Of a DNA stretch of 38,218 nt, positions 1 through 7,813 are shown in pieces. The position numbers were made by a program, and so were the translations under genes. The stretch lies in IMG/VR virus record IMGVR_UViG_3300023284_000449, positions 1 to 38,218 of that record; one strand, 5' to 3'. The stretch is from a virus. Within the stretch, counting starts at the first letter, position 1, and each line of letters begins with the position of its first letter. Below the pieces are notes generated by a model. The model did not search any database. It was not told where the DNA came from and saw only the letters and a list, made by a program, of their open reading frames with translations.

Positions 1-530
1 GGTGGTAAGAGACCTCTTGTTGTAGAAACTAAATCCAACAATGCTGAGGCTTCTATATTTGCTGTTCCCGTTCCGAAGATCGTGTCCGTAACTCTTAAAG
101 AACCTTCAATTTCTGTATTTCCAAATATATTTAATTTACCTTCCCCTAAAGGGTTAATGTTTATATCAACATTTGTGTCTGGAGTCAGGCCAGAACTTTC
201 CGAAGACATTGTTGGTGCTCCCCCTAAAGGAGATGGTTCAACAGCAAGAAAGTTTTCAGAGTCGGGAACTCCAGCTTTGACCTTTAGACATTCTACTTCC
301 CCAGCTACAAATACCATATCTCCATCTACATTTAAGAACATCCCTGCATCATCATCTACAGAAAATGAAATGCTAGGTCTTTCTAAAGGTAAAGTTTTAA
401 CTTTTAATGCTCCATTATCAACTAATCTAATACTTGGAATTTCAAGAGGAGAGACATTGATATTTACATTCTTGAGATTATTTAGAGCAGTAGTTGCTCC
501 ACCGCCTCCCGTTGATACTGAAATACCCAT
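1..530 (-). CDS. tail fibre-like structural protein, N-terminal part (runs off window)
   Basis: The frame is open from an ATG at 530 to the window edge, about 176 codons. The ATG overlaps the stop of the LamG gene upstream (TAATG), which implies translational coupling. The N-terminus is Gly/Ser/Thr-rich, followed by beta-rich repeats such as LNNLKNVNINVSPLEIPSIR and IFGNTEIEGSLRVTDTIF. The last visible residues read LLDLVSTTRGLLPP. This 'S-T-T-R-G-L-L-P-P' turn is common in phage fibre and tail-spike proteins ahead of an Arg-Met-Thr segment and, often, an S74 intramolecular chaperone domain; that C-terminus lies outside the window. The likely role is host surface binding. The fibre class is well supported; the exact family is not. 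Confidence 0.72.
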   Translation of the reverse strand, partial: MGISVSTGGGGATTALNNLKNVNINVSPLEIPSIRLVDNGALKVKTLPLERPSISFSVDDDAGMFLNVDGDMVFVAGEVECLKVKAGVPDSENFLAVEPSPLGGAPTMSSESSGLTPDTNVDININPLGEGKLNIFGNTEIEGSLRVTDTIFGTGTANIEASALLDLVSTTRGLLP

Positions 531-1744
531 TATCCCGGTTCTCCTGTTAAGAAGATTAGTTGTGCTCGACCCGCAGTAACTTCCGTAGCTACCGTGAAAG
601 TTGGTGACCCTATAACTTCAGTAGAAGAGGTAACTAAGGCACTCGCGGGAACTGTTACAGTAATTGTTTCTTGTGCTGTAATGTCATATGCCCCTTGGGC
701 ATCCAAAGTTATTGTTACAACCTCATCGCTTGTCCTTACTACTCCGTCAACGCCCTGCTTATCTCGAACTTCTGCATTCCATCCGGTTGATTCGACTTGG
801 GCAGAATCGAGACCGTCGATAATCGCTTGTCGTTGGGCATCGAAAGTTCCCCCCGATGCAACCCATGTATCCCCAGTTAGGGTAATAATTATTGTTTTCC
901 CGCCATCGACAATATCCGATTCTACGATCCCGACTGTTGCTGTGCCTGTGATCGCTGCTGTGATTTGATCTATAGAAAAGAATATTTGTCGTCTTCGCGT
1001 GAAGATTCCACCGGGGCCAAGAGTAAATAGTTGTTTTACATGATTTGGAGATATGGGCTTATTGTATAGTAATACTTCAGCAATATCCCCCTCAAATGTG
1101 TTGCTGGTAAAATATCTCCCTATAAAAACACCTTCGCTACCACCGCCAGCAGCAGGGGCATCTATCGGACCTGCTGCCGATGTAGAACCATCCTCTATGC
1201 CGTCAATATACACCCTCAGTGTAACACCATCGTAGGTTCCCGCCACATGATACCATCGATTGTTTATAAGTACGGTAGCTGATTCTGCGAATGCAAAACC
1301 AGATTTAGCTCTCCACGTCCTGACTTTATTTGAAGTCTCCATTCCCATGAAATAATGGTCAACTGCGACAGTGAATATGCCTGTATTAACTCCTTGAGTT
1401 GCAGTTGGTCGTATCCAAGCAGAGATACCATATGCGTCCTCAACAGTCAGATCGTAGATTGTATTCAGGGATGTCACTGAGACTAATACATGTTGCGTTG
1501 CATCATCTGCGAAATTTAAGGTGTGGCCTTTTTCTCCAACTACCCAATCTGTAGCTGCATCCATGTTCGTGAGAGCGGCGATATTTTTATTTAGACTCTG
1601 ATCTCGCAGTGTTAAACCAGTTGGACCAAGCGACGGAACCCAAGCACCAACCAAACCCTTCCATAAACTTGGAGAAGCAGATTCTCCAGCACTTCGAGCG
1701 AAGCCAGTCTTCCAAGTAGGTTTTCGTCCAGTTCTAGCTATCAT
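530..1744 (-). CDS. LamG/concanavalin-like lectin domain virion protein
   Basis: This 404-residue protein has a laminin-G/concanavalin A-like domain at about residues 25-245. The signs are GISAWIRPTATQG, then WYHVAGTYDGVTLRVYIDG and FEGDIAEVLLYNKPIS, the usual LamG_3 strand pattern. From about residue 255 to the end is a second beta-rich region (GGKTIIITLTGDTW, then DEVVTITLDAQGAYDI) of the type found in phage surface proteins that carry Ig-like segments. There is no signal peptide. It sits between small virion genes and the fibre-like gene, with its stop overlapping the fibre ATG. It is probably an adhesin on the virion that binds host glycans. The LamG call is strong; the ligand is unknown. 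Confidence 0.8.
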   Translation of the reverse strand: MIARTGRKPTWKTGFARSAGESASPSLWKGLVGAWVPSLGPTGLTLRDQSLNKNIAALTNMDAATDWVVGEKGHTLNFADDATQHVLVSVTSLNTIYDLTVEDAYGISAWIRPTATQGVNTGIFTVAVDHYFMGMETSNKVRTWRAKSGFAFAESATVLINNRWYHVAGTYDGVTLRVYIDGIEDGSTSAAGPIDAPAAGGGSEGVFIGRYFTSNTFEGDIAEVLLYNKPISPNHVKQLFTLGPGGIFTRRRQIFFSIDQITAAITGTATVGIVESDIVDGGKTIIITLTGDTWVASGGTFDAQRQAIIDGLDSAQVESTGWNAEVRDKQGVDGVVRTSDEVVTITLDAQGAYDITAQETITVTVPASALVTSSTEVIGSPTFTVATEVTAGRAQLIFLTGEPG

Positions 1745-2203
1745 TTATAATTCCAAGACATCTGATCGCATAACTTCATCATCAAGACCGTTCGGCTCCC
1801 AAGTCAATGATCCTAGTGTAAAGATTTTATTTGCCTCTGCACTCGCATAACCAGAAGCATCTGTTGCCAACTCCCCAGTTGCATCACCTTGAGCAACAAA
1901 GATATCAAACGTGCCATTGGCAAGCGTTCCTTCATCATGTGTGACCTCAAGCTGAACGAAGTGTCCCAGAAACAGATTACTTGAATTGTCAATCTCGTCA
2001 CCGAGTTGTTCCGAGCCGTCTGTTAAAGTGTTAGTTGCAATGAAATTCATATCATCATCGGTTAATTGTGTGTATGTAATTTTGCCCGTACTTGTGTCTA
2101 CAATCCATCCTGTGACTTTCAGATTCAACCGCCCTCCGTTATCGAAGGTTAGGGTTCGTCCTGAGTTGTTTACGACAATATATTTTGTAAATTTAGGAAG
2201 CAT
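1745..2203 (-). CDS. phage structural protein of unknown function
   Basis: This 152-residue acidic protein is predicted to be mostly beta strand (KFTKYIVVNNSGRTLTF, FVQLEVTHDEGTLANGTFDIFVA). It ends one base before the LamG gene starts and begins two bases after the next gene stops. I recognise no catalytic motif, and there is no signal peptide or membrane segment. Its position in the virion gene block, next to the LamG and fibre genes, makes a tail or surface-associated virion protein likely. The function is inferred from context only. Confidence 0.6.
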   Translation of the reverse strand: MLPKFTKYIVVNNSGRTLTFDNGGRLNLKVTGWIVDTSTGKITYTQLTDDDMNFIATNTLTDGSEQLGDEIDNSSNLFLGHFVQLEVTHDEGTLANGTFDIFVAQGDATGELATDASGYASAEANKIFTLGSLTWEPNGLDDEVMRSDVLEL

Positions 2204-2205
2204 TA

Positions 2206-2601
2206 TTAAGCCCTCGCTTGTTGAACATAACCAACTTTTACTTTACCCAGATCAAGTTCAACAAGACGACTTACAGTCTCTGTTTTTAGGGCGAGAAGAT
2301 TATTTCTAGTTACTATGCCTGTTGCCCAAATTGCGGCGATTTGACTCACAGTATTGGCGTTGTTTGGGTCTATTGAATCCGACAAGATTGCTATCCATGC
2401 ACGTTGCTTACCGGCAGATAATGCGTCGAATTCATCCCCAACAACAGCAGCTTGCATTTCTCTCGGACTGATTGAAGTTCGATTGATTATTCGATCTATT
2501 ACATTAGTGAGTGAATCAACAACTTCCTCATCACTCATATTGATATAAGTGCGAAGTATTGGATCACCTACAACTTCTGCCCTTAACTTTGCAATATCCA
2601 T
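2206..2601 (-). CDS. conserved phage protein of the tail region
   Basis: This 131-residue protein is largely alpha-helical. Its centre reads ISPREMQAAVVGDEFDALSA followed by GKQRAWIAILSDSIDPN. I remember this centre as a recurring feature of small phage and GTA-like structural proteins, but I cannot attach a named function. It lies between two virion genes in a continuous minus-strand run with 2-4 base gaps. No membrane segment or cysteine motif is visible. Confidence 0.6.
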   Translation of the reverse strand: MDIAKLRAEVVGDPILRTYINMSDEEVVDSLTNVIDRIINRTSISPREMQAAVVGDEFDALSAGKQRAWIAILSDSIDPNNANTVSQIAAIWATGIVTRNNLLALKTETVSRLVELDLGKVKVGYVQQARA

Positions 2602-2605
2602 AACT

Positions 2606-3151
2606 TTATTCCGGTCCTGTAACTTTCGGTTGTAAAACTCTTAACCCTTCCGAGGTTCCTTCTATGGTTTTCGTTATTGGGTCTTTGTCTTCGCCAAAAA
2701 GGTTAATGATAGAGGGAAGGGCAAACGCCCCTCCCCCCATCAAAACCCCCGCAGTGACCAAAACTGCTTTCTTCAAGGTTCCAAATGTTTTCTTAATCTC
2801 GGGAGAGACTGGAGAAGAAATAGGAGCGGCATAATGATTGGTGGTTGTGTTATTCCCAAGTTGAATTCCACCCATTTTCTCCTCCTCAGATTGTAAATCT
2901 AATAATGCTCCTTTCGAGTCTGATCCATAAAGACGGGCATGATTATCTTGCATCCAAGCACGGGATTGAACATCTTCCAGCTTTGTACCATTCCTAAGTA
3001 TCTCCAGTGCTGTTAGTTCCTGAGCTATCTGAACTTTCTCCAGATCGTTGAACTGTTTCTCTTGTGAAGAGTCTTTCCAATTCTCCTCTTCTTTCGGAGA
3101 GGAGTCTGTTGAGTTCGGTATGGTTTCCGCTGACGGCTGCGATTCTAACAT
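2606..3151 (-). CDS. protein with one C-terminal membrane segment
   Basis: I place the start at the ATG at 3151 because GAAAGG lies 6-7 bases upstream; the frame could extend to 3187. The product is 181 residues. The N-terminal half is polar and helical (FNDLEKVQIAQELTALEILR), and a single hydrophobic segment follows near the C-terminus (AVLVTAGVLMGGGAFALP). It could anchor in the membrane, for example as part of a lysis or DNA-entry apparatus, but no family is recognised. Its first 158 bases overlap the preceding gene out of frame. Confidence 0.55.
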   Translation of the reverse strand: MLESQPSAETIPNSTDSSPKEEENWKDSSQEKQFNDLEKVQIAQELTALEILRNGTKLEDVQSRAWMQDNHARLYGSDSKGALLDLQSEEEKMGGIQLGNNTTTNHYAAPISSPVSPEIKKTFGTLKKAVLVTAGVLMGGGAFALPSIINLFGEDKDPITKTIEGTSEGLRVLQPKVTGPE

Positions 3152-3239
3152 TGTGGTTCCTTTCGATATGAGATCGAATTTGGTCATGGAACTTAGAAAC
3201 GAATTCTAATGATTGGTCTTTTGGGGGTTGCTCTGTCAT
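2994..3239 (-). CDS. small charged protein overlapping the next gene
   Basis: This 81-residue frame has an ATG three bases downstream of the stop of the preceding gene and a weak AGG upstream. The first 60 residues look like a real helical protein (FVSKFHDQIRSHIERNHNVR, then ELNRLLSERRGELERLF). The last 20 are Ser/Gly/Thr-rich. From 3151 to 2994 it is read in a different frame from the downstream membrane protein. Either both frames are translated or one base change has split a single gene. Small phage lysis genes overlap in this way, but no family is recognised. Confidence 0.4.
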   Translation of the reverse strand: MTEQPPKDQSLEFVSKFHDQIRSHIERNHNVRIAAVSGNHTELNRLLSERRGELERLFTRETVQRSGESSDSSGTNSTGDT

Positions 3240-3242
3240 TGG

Positions 3243-3509
3243 TTAAACCTGAGTTGTAGGACTAGCAATAGGAGTAGCCATTACTCCACTATTAGCCCGA
3301 CTCTCAAGAGTTCCGAGTTCATTAAATTTGGTATCCGCACCAAATCTCAAAATTGCGTGACTTGCGGCTCCGTTGTGTTGGATATCAGTCATCAACGCTT
3401 GATAACTTTCCGATCCTGTTTTCATAACAAGATCCATCCAAGCAGGTACTGCGGCCATAGGGGTTTCTCCTTCTTCTAAAGTGATTGTGATTTCCGCATT
3501 GTCATTCAT
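3243..3509 (-). CDS. small virion-region protein
   Basis: The ATG at 3509 overlaps the end of the collagen-like gene by 8 bases and gives 88 residues. The frame could begin at 3545, but that adds only sequence lying inside the upstream gene. The product starts MNDNAEITITLEEGETPMAA and continues with a helical region and an alanine/threonine-rich tail. No motif is recognised. It belongs to the same translationally coupled string as its neighbours. Confidence 0.55.
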   Translation of the reverse strand: MNDNAEITITLEEGETPMAAVPAWMDLVMKTGSESYQALMTDIQHNGAASHAILRFGADTKFNELGTLESRANSGVMATPIASPTTQV

Positions 3510-3957
3510 TCGATTTACCCACTTTGGGTTTCGGATAAGTTTCAACCGGAACTTCTATTTTTGAGCCAGCTTGAACGTTTTCAAGTCTGTATAACTCCTT
3601 GATTTCCCCTGTAGTGGGGTCTTTCTGTTGGATAATAATATCTACCTGACCTTTAATTCCTTGATCGCCTTTGTCTCCCTTTGGTCCTTGCTGTTTTGAA
3701 ATCTCTAAAAGTTTTTGGTTTATGTAATCTCTTAACTGACCAGAGATTATAAAGTTAGGATCGTCTCTCATTCTCTCCATAAGCATCGAGGCTAATTTTT
3801 CATAATCAATTGGAACAGGAGGGGCTACATCAATAATCGTTGGAGGAACAAAAGGATTTGGAATTAGGGGTTGAGGGATTACCCGCCTGCGTACGGGGGG
3901 AGGATAAAAGAAATTCGAGATTCTGTTTCTTAATCGAGGGGCAGACCTACCCGTCAT
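3502..3957 (-). CDS. collagen-like repeat protein
   Basis: This 151-residue protein has a Pro-rich basic N-terminus (residues 18-50). A helical stretch follows (YEKLASMLMERMRDDPNF), then a short collagen-like run of Gly-X-Y triplets, GPKGDKGDQGIKGQ, at about 91-104, and a beta-rich C-terminus (VDIIIQQKDPTTGEIKELYR). Collagen-like triplets in phage proteins usually build trimeric stalks in tail fibres, so a trimeric surface or tail component is likely. The C-terminal segment resembles the small domain that often follows such triplets. The adjacent upstream gene encodes a secreted protease. Confidence 0.6.
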   Translation of the reverse strand: MTGRSAPRLRNRISNFFYPPPVRRRVIPQPLIPNPFVPPTIIDVAPPVPIDYEKLASMLMERMRDDPNFIISGQLRDYINQKLLEISKQQGPKGDKGDQGIKGQVDIIIQQKDPTTGEIKELYRLENVQAGSKIEVPVETYPKPKVGKSNE

Positions 3958-3969
3958 TCTTGCAGGTTG

Positions 3970-4674
3970 TCATCCATAACCCTGCATAACTTTCTGAGGA
4001 GCTAGGCTATCAAGAAATGCAACCATCGTTGAGTAGTAACACGTTTGAGAATCTTTAGAGTAAGGCCAATTGTTCCTTTGAAGATTTCCCCAACCCTCTA
4101 AAATAATTCCCGCAACTTTATGATCTTCAGTTAATACTGGACCTCCACTATCCCCCAGAGTTACACTTCCAGTAAACTCATTTCTATTTCTTACTTTGCT
4201 GCTTTTACAAACAGACCAAAAATGTCTTAGGGAATTTGTTTGATTTCTCTCCCCCACGCCCGGACCACCCCAACCTACGAACTCATATTTTTTATCTAAC
4301 GTAGGTTTGTTTTCTGCTATTTCGAGAGGGGTTAAATTCTTGTTGTAGTATTTGATAAAAGCTAAATCGTTTTGGGGAGTATCCTTAATTACTGATTGAC
4401 AAGCATTAGTAATATGACCTAGATGATCAGTGATTCTGGTATATCTATTTCTCAGAGTATGTCTTGCTGTTAAAACTCCAAACATATTTTTGTATTGGAT
4501 ATAAACTCCACTTCCAAAAGCCCCACCAGAATTTTCTGTATTTCTTTCAGACGATCTAACAATTACAATCGATTTATGATGCTCTTTAGGTTCACTCCAA
4601 TCCCAAGTTTGTCCCTTTACTATTCCTGAGAGAAAGAGAACTAACAGCAGAGAAAATCTTAATGATCGTTTCAT
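3970..4674 (-). CDS. secreted trypsin-like serine protease
   Basis: This 234-residue protein has a signal peptide of about 21 residues: MKRSLRF, a hydrophobic core LLLVLFLSGIV, then KGQ. The S1 chymotrypsin-fold triad is visible: His72 in LTARHTL, Asp103 in NDLAFIKY and Ser176 in LGDSGGPVL. The length matches a bare trypsin-like domain without PDZ repeats. It should be exported from the cell or act in the periplasm. Its ATG overlaps the stop of the membrane protein gene upstream (ATGA). In a phage it could process host surface or virion proteins, or help release. The enzyme class is secure; the substrate is not known. Confidence 0.85.
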   Translation of the reverse strand: MKRSLRFSLLLVLFLSGIVKGQTWDWSEPKEHHKSIVIVRSSERNTENSGGAFGSGVYIQYKNMFGVLTARHTLRNRYTRITDHLGHITNACQSVIKDTPQNDLAFIKYYNKNLTPLEIAENKPTLDKKYEFVGWGGPGVGERNQTNSLRHFWSVCKSSKVRNRNEFTGSVTLGDSGGPVLTEDHKVAGIILEGWGNLQRNNWPYSKDSQTCYYSTMVAFLDSLAPQKVMQGYG

Positions 4675-5021
4675 TGTTTTAACTCCTCTAATGTTTTCAT
4701 TTGGTCGTTGTGGTTGCGTTTTGCTTGGTCCTGCATTGCCTTTTGATTTGCCGCCATTACACTTAGAGCTTTCTCTAATCCTATAACTGCTCCAGCTAAT
4801 TTTTCTACTTGATCTTCAAACGATTGTTTTGTGTACCACTTAGGAGCACCATCTGCATCTCTAGCATTAGCCCCTAAATGAACTTCCCAAAGGTCTTTTG
4901 TTTGCCCCTTAATCCCATAGAGAAATACAACAGCAGCCCCGATAAGAGTTGTTAAAGCCCAAAGTGCCAACTCTGCTCTAAGAGGAATCTCTAAGGCTTC
5001 TTGAGCTAAAAGAAAATCCAT
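4671..5021 (-). CDS. one-pass membrane protein with coiled coil
   Basis: This 116-residue protein has one hydrophobic segment at about residues 17-36 (AELALWALTTLIGAAVVFLY). A charged helical C-terminus follows (QVEKLAGAVIGLEKALSVMA, then heptad-like repeats to the end). This layout fits a holin or spanin-like lysis protein, or an inner-membrane virion protein, but no family signature is present. The stop overlaps the protease ATG, so the two are probably made together. A lysis role is inference. Confidence 0.55.
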   Translation of the reverse strand: MDFLLAQEALEIPLRAELALWALTTLIGAAVVFLYGIKGQTKDLWEVHLGANARDADGAPKWYTKQSFEDQVEKLAGAVIGLEKALSVMAANQKAMQDQAKRNHNDQMKTLEELKQ

Positions 5022-5031
5022 CGGAATCTTT

Positions 5032-5403
5032 CTAGGCTGTTGTTGATAGTCTATCGGATCGTTTAATTAGTCTTACAAATCTTCTTGAAACTCTGTTTTT
5101 TACATCTGGGATTTCGGAATAGGAAACAACTTTTCTTAGAGTGTCCAAAGGACTAGGTAAATCTGCCAATGCCCCAAGTCTCAATATAGAACCGATGACA
5201 ATAACCCGATCTACAAAAGCGATCTCATCAAAGGCTACTACATTGTTTCTTGAATCTGTAAATTCTCCTTGCTTGATTTCCCATCTTGTATTTATCTCAA
5301 TGTTGTTTGCTGTTACTGTTGGTTCTCCCTGATTATCAAATCCCCCCGAGGATGCCCAATAAACAGCTTTTTGATGTAGGTCACTTACTTCAGGATTAGG
5401 CAT
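5032..5403 (-). CDS. head-tail connector / head closure-like protein
   Basis: This 123-residue protein begins HQKAVYWASSGGFDNQGEPT and continues with beta strands (NTRWEIKQGEFTDSRNNVVA, AFVDRVIVIGSILRLG). Small phage neck proteins that report on data-type conversions and units of this shape usually follow the adaptor gene. Here it lies directly after the adaptor-like gene, separated by nothing more than the stop codon. A head-closure role is therefore likely from order and length, but no diagnostic residue is seen. Confidence 0.6.
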   Translation of the reverse strand: MPNPEVSDLHQKAVYWASSGGFDNQGEPTVTANNIEINTRWEIKQGEFTDSRNNVVAFDEIAFVDRVIVIGSILRLGALADLPSPLDTLRKVVSYSEIPDVKNRVSRRFVRLIKRSDRLSTTA

Positions 5404-5829
5404 TTAATCCCGATCTACATAATCGATTTGAGTTGAAGGGGGTTTTCCTAACCATACCATTTGGGGAGTGCTACCACCTTTCTTAGCTTGATCGTTTAAT
5501 TTTGAGAGTGTTCCTGTAATGTCCAATAACATTGCAGTTCTTCCCCAATCGTTTTGTTCTAACGGACCTTCCCCGGCTTTACCTACTTGGAACTTGGCAC
5601 TAGCATCTCCAGTTTTCTTCTCGGAATACTGTTGATCTTTTAATGCGTAGAAATGGGCAGCTAGATAGGCTTCGATGTTTTTCAAAGCATTAGTAGTCAG
5701 TAAACCCTCAGTATCCTGCGTATTTACATGATCTACTAAACTACTAGCTGCATTTATAAACGAGGCAAGGGGAATCGTCGTATCGTTTTGGATAATTGCC
5801 CGTACATCGTCTTCACCTGCACGAGACAT
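5404..5829 (-). CDS. head-tail adaptor-like protein
   Basis: This 141-residue helical protein has the layout of gp6-like head-tail adaptors: an N-terminal helix (EDDVRAIIQNDTTIPLASFI), a helix with AAHFYALKDQQYSEKKTGDA, then LDITGTLSKLNDQ. The 'eaylAaHfyal' helix followed by a K-x-G segment is typical of the connector rings that sit under the portal. It lies between the capsid genes and the closure-like gene, as expected. The family was assigned by pattern and position. Confidence 0.62.
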   Translation of the reverse strand: MSRAGEDDVRAIIQNDTTIPLASFINAASSLVDHVNTQDTEGLLTTNALKNIEAYLAAHFYALKDQQYSEKKTGDASAKFQVGKAGEGPLEQNDWGRTAMLLDITGTLSKLNDQAKKGGSTPQMVWLGKPPSTQIDYVDRD

Positions 5830-5834
5830 AACAA

Positions 5835-6260
5835 TTACCCCATTACGTTTACGATCCTCTGTTTAATCTCGGACTCTTTATCCAGTCCCGAAACGTCAAT
5901 TTCTTCTGATTCAGCTAGGCTTCTAAGATCGTCGATTCCCATATGATCCAAGAATTTTCTAGGATTGATTGCATGTTTGGGTTTTACTGTAACCCCTTGG
6001 GAATCGATCTCTTCAAACTTCTCTTTCCCAAACATCGCAACCAAATCTTTTTCAGTCTCAATAGCATCACCGGGTTCAAATCCTCTACCACCATTGATTT
6101 TCTTATTGGGTTGTAACCTACCCTCAATCCTCACACCCATCTTGATAGTGTTTCCACTCGAATCGATTAGACTGGCGTTGGGGTCTACATGACCTCCCCG
6201 CTTTAATCGGAATCGTCTTTTGGTTTTAGTGGGTTTTTCTTTTGTTGCAGTTGCTGTCAT
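5835..6260 (-). CDS. basic protein after the capsid gene, paralogue of next gene
   Basis: This 141-residue protein has a basic N-terminus (TKEKPTKTKRRFRLKRGGHV). A segment ends with EPGDAIETEKDLVAMFGKEK and FEEID, and a C-terminal SAP-like or rho-N-like helical pair follows (MGIDDLRSLAESEEIDVSGL). The segment from RFRLKRGGHVD to FEEID is clearly related to the complete 60-residue protein at 6296-6478. It may be a capsid accessory or DNA-contact protein of the head. Only the duplication is directly supported. Confidence 0.55.
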   Translation of the reverse strand: MTATATKEKPTKTKRRFRLKRGGHVDPNASLIDSSGNTIKMGVRIEGRLQPNKKINGGRGFEPGDAIETEKDLVAMFGKEKFEEIDSQGVTVKPKHAINPRKFLDHMGIDDLRSLAESEEIDVSGLDKESEIKQRIVNVMG

Positions 6261-6295
6261 AGTATTATCTTCCTTTGGTAAAGAGGGGGTTTAGA

Positions 6296-6478
6296 TTATT
6301 TTATTTCTTCGAATCTGGGTGGTCTGTTTAGACCATTTAATTCATTCAAATCTTTTTCGGTCTCGATAATATCCCCTACATCAAATCCACAAGAGGGGCA
6401 GGGGGAAAATGTCCCATCTGGATTAACGAGTTTTGCGTTTTTATCGTGATGAGACCCGCTGTTTAATTTGAATCGCAT
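6296..6478 (-). CDS. 60-residue paralogue with CPSC motif
   Basis: The product runs RFKLNSGSHHDKNAKLVNPD at the start, then GDIIETEKDLNELNGLN and FEEIK at the end. It aligns with the N-terminal third of the next gene downstream. The only extra feature is a CPSCG in the middle, half of a possible zinc site. It sits between the major capsid gene and its longer paralogue. I read it as a small virion or head accessory protein produced by duplication. No family name is recognised. Confidence 0.55.
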   Translation of the reverse strand: MRFKLNSGSHHDKNAKLVNPDGTFSPCPSCGFDVGDIIETEKDLNELNGLNRPPRFEEIK

Positions 6479-6514
6479 TATATTATCTCTCGAAAAAAGA
6501 TTAGGGGGTTTAGA

Positions 6515-7765
6515 CTAAACAGTTGCTTGGAGAACAGGAAGTTTATCAGCAGTTCCTGTAGTTGCTGGTCCTGTCGTTCCTGTATTAACCGGAACACTCA
6601 TTAGTCTGGGAACCTGAATTCCCATGACCTTAAAGTTCAATTGCATTCCACCTTTGGACATCCATTGAACTGTAGTAATCTCCATACCATTTACAGCTTC
6701 AATCAGTTCGCCATGCTGAACCCAAAGAACTGTATTATCGGTTGTGAGATAATCGAGTCTACGGATTGTGGTAACGTCTTCAATCGACAACAATCGTTCT
6801 CGTAAAGTTCCAGACACTTCGGTCTTGAATTCGTTATCTAAGAACTGATCCCAGTTCGTAGAGACATAGACTACATAAGGACCGAAGAAGTTTTGAGCAG
6901 TTAGAACTTCTCTTTGGGCAAGCCATTCCGTAAGAATTGTAGTTCCGTTAGTTCCATCTGGAGCAGTATTACCTGTAGAAGTTAATCTATCAGCGTGGTT
7001 GGTATAACCAGTAACTTGAGGAGTAGAATCCACATAACTGTTATCGTCACCATAGATAATACCAGCCTGAGTACCAATTAAAGTCTGTTCAATGGTCTCT
7101 CCGATTCTTCTCGCAGCTTGTGCAGCACGAATTCTATCGGAACCAAACGCTCCTCCACCCTTTCTACTAGCAGCTAAAAACCGTTTAGAAAGCCAAAAGT
7201 CAGCATGGGTAATCGGCAGAGGCAAACCTTGCAGTTTGAATTGAGGAGCAGCATTTCTGTTACCTTCGCTCAAAGCATCCATATCTACAATAGCTTCACC
7301 AACATCCGTTAGTTTTTCCCATTCCAAAATCGTAGTAGACATTCCATCAAGCGATAAAGTATTGGATGCTCTAAGATCAGACCAAGCTCTCATCCTCTTA
7401 CGAGCAGTCTCTTTAACGATCCTATCCAAAGTGATCCATTGGTCTTTTCTCAAAACTGTAGCATTATCTGTAATGTTAATTACAGGCAAATCTTTATCTC
7501 TTCTTTCTCTAACTAATTGAGGTTGGGTAACGGGTACCGTTCGAATCTCTCCATTGGTATTACGAACAAATTCACCATCCTTATCTTTTACTTGTTCATA
7601 ATCTACAGTAACATCAACCCAGACTTTTCCTTTATCATCTCGGTAAGGTCGGTCTAAGCCGGGGTCTTCTCTTCCGATATTATCAATGATCTCGCTGCTA
7701 AGATATTGCAAAGCGGTTCCTTCAGGAGTTCGCTCATTTCTAACAAAAGATTCAAGAGTAAACAT
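6515..7765 (-). CDS. major capsid protein, HK97/encapsulin-like fold
   Basis: This 416-residue protein has the features of the encapsulin-related HK97 major capsid group. An N-terminal region contains a DRPYRDDKGKVWVDVTVDYE arm. The helical LPITHADFWLSKRFLAASRK segment follows, then a long helix AAQAARRIGETIEQTLI, then VTGYTNHADRLTSTGN. The GYTNH phrase and the ITHADF phrase both recur in capsid proteins of this group. It lies between the decoration-like gene and the connector genes, the standard order. The Gly/Thr-rich C-terminus may be exposed. The call rests on motif memory plus gene order, and both agree. Confidence 0.85.
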   Translation of the reverse strand: MFTLESFVRNERTPEGTALQYLSSEIIDNIGREDPGLDRPYRDDKGKVWVDVTVDYEQVKDKDGEFVRNTNGEIRTVPVTQPQLVRERRDKDLPVINITDNATVLRKDQWITLDRIVKETARKRMRAWSDLRASNTLSLDGMSTTILEWEKLTDVGEAIVDMDALSEGNRNAAPQFKLQGLPLPITHADFWLSKRFLAASRKGGGAFGSDRIRAAQAARRIGETIEQTLIGTQAGIIYGDDNSYVDSTPQVTGYTNHADRLTSTGNTAPDGTNGTTILTEWLAQREVLTAQNFFGPYVVYVSTNWDQFLDNEFKTEVSGTLRERLLSIEDVTTIRRLDYLTTDNTVLWVQHGELIEAVNGMEITTVQWMSKGGMQLNFKVMGIQVPRLMSVPVNTGTTGPATTGTADKLPVLQATV

Positions 7766-7813
7766 TTCAAATTTCCTTTATTTAGGATTGAATTTGTATG
7801 GGTTGAATTATTT

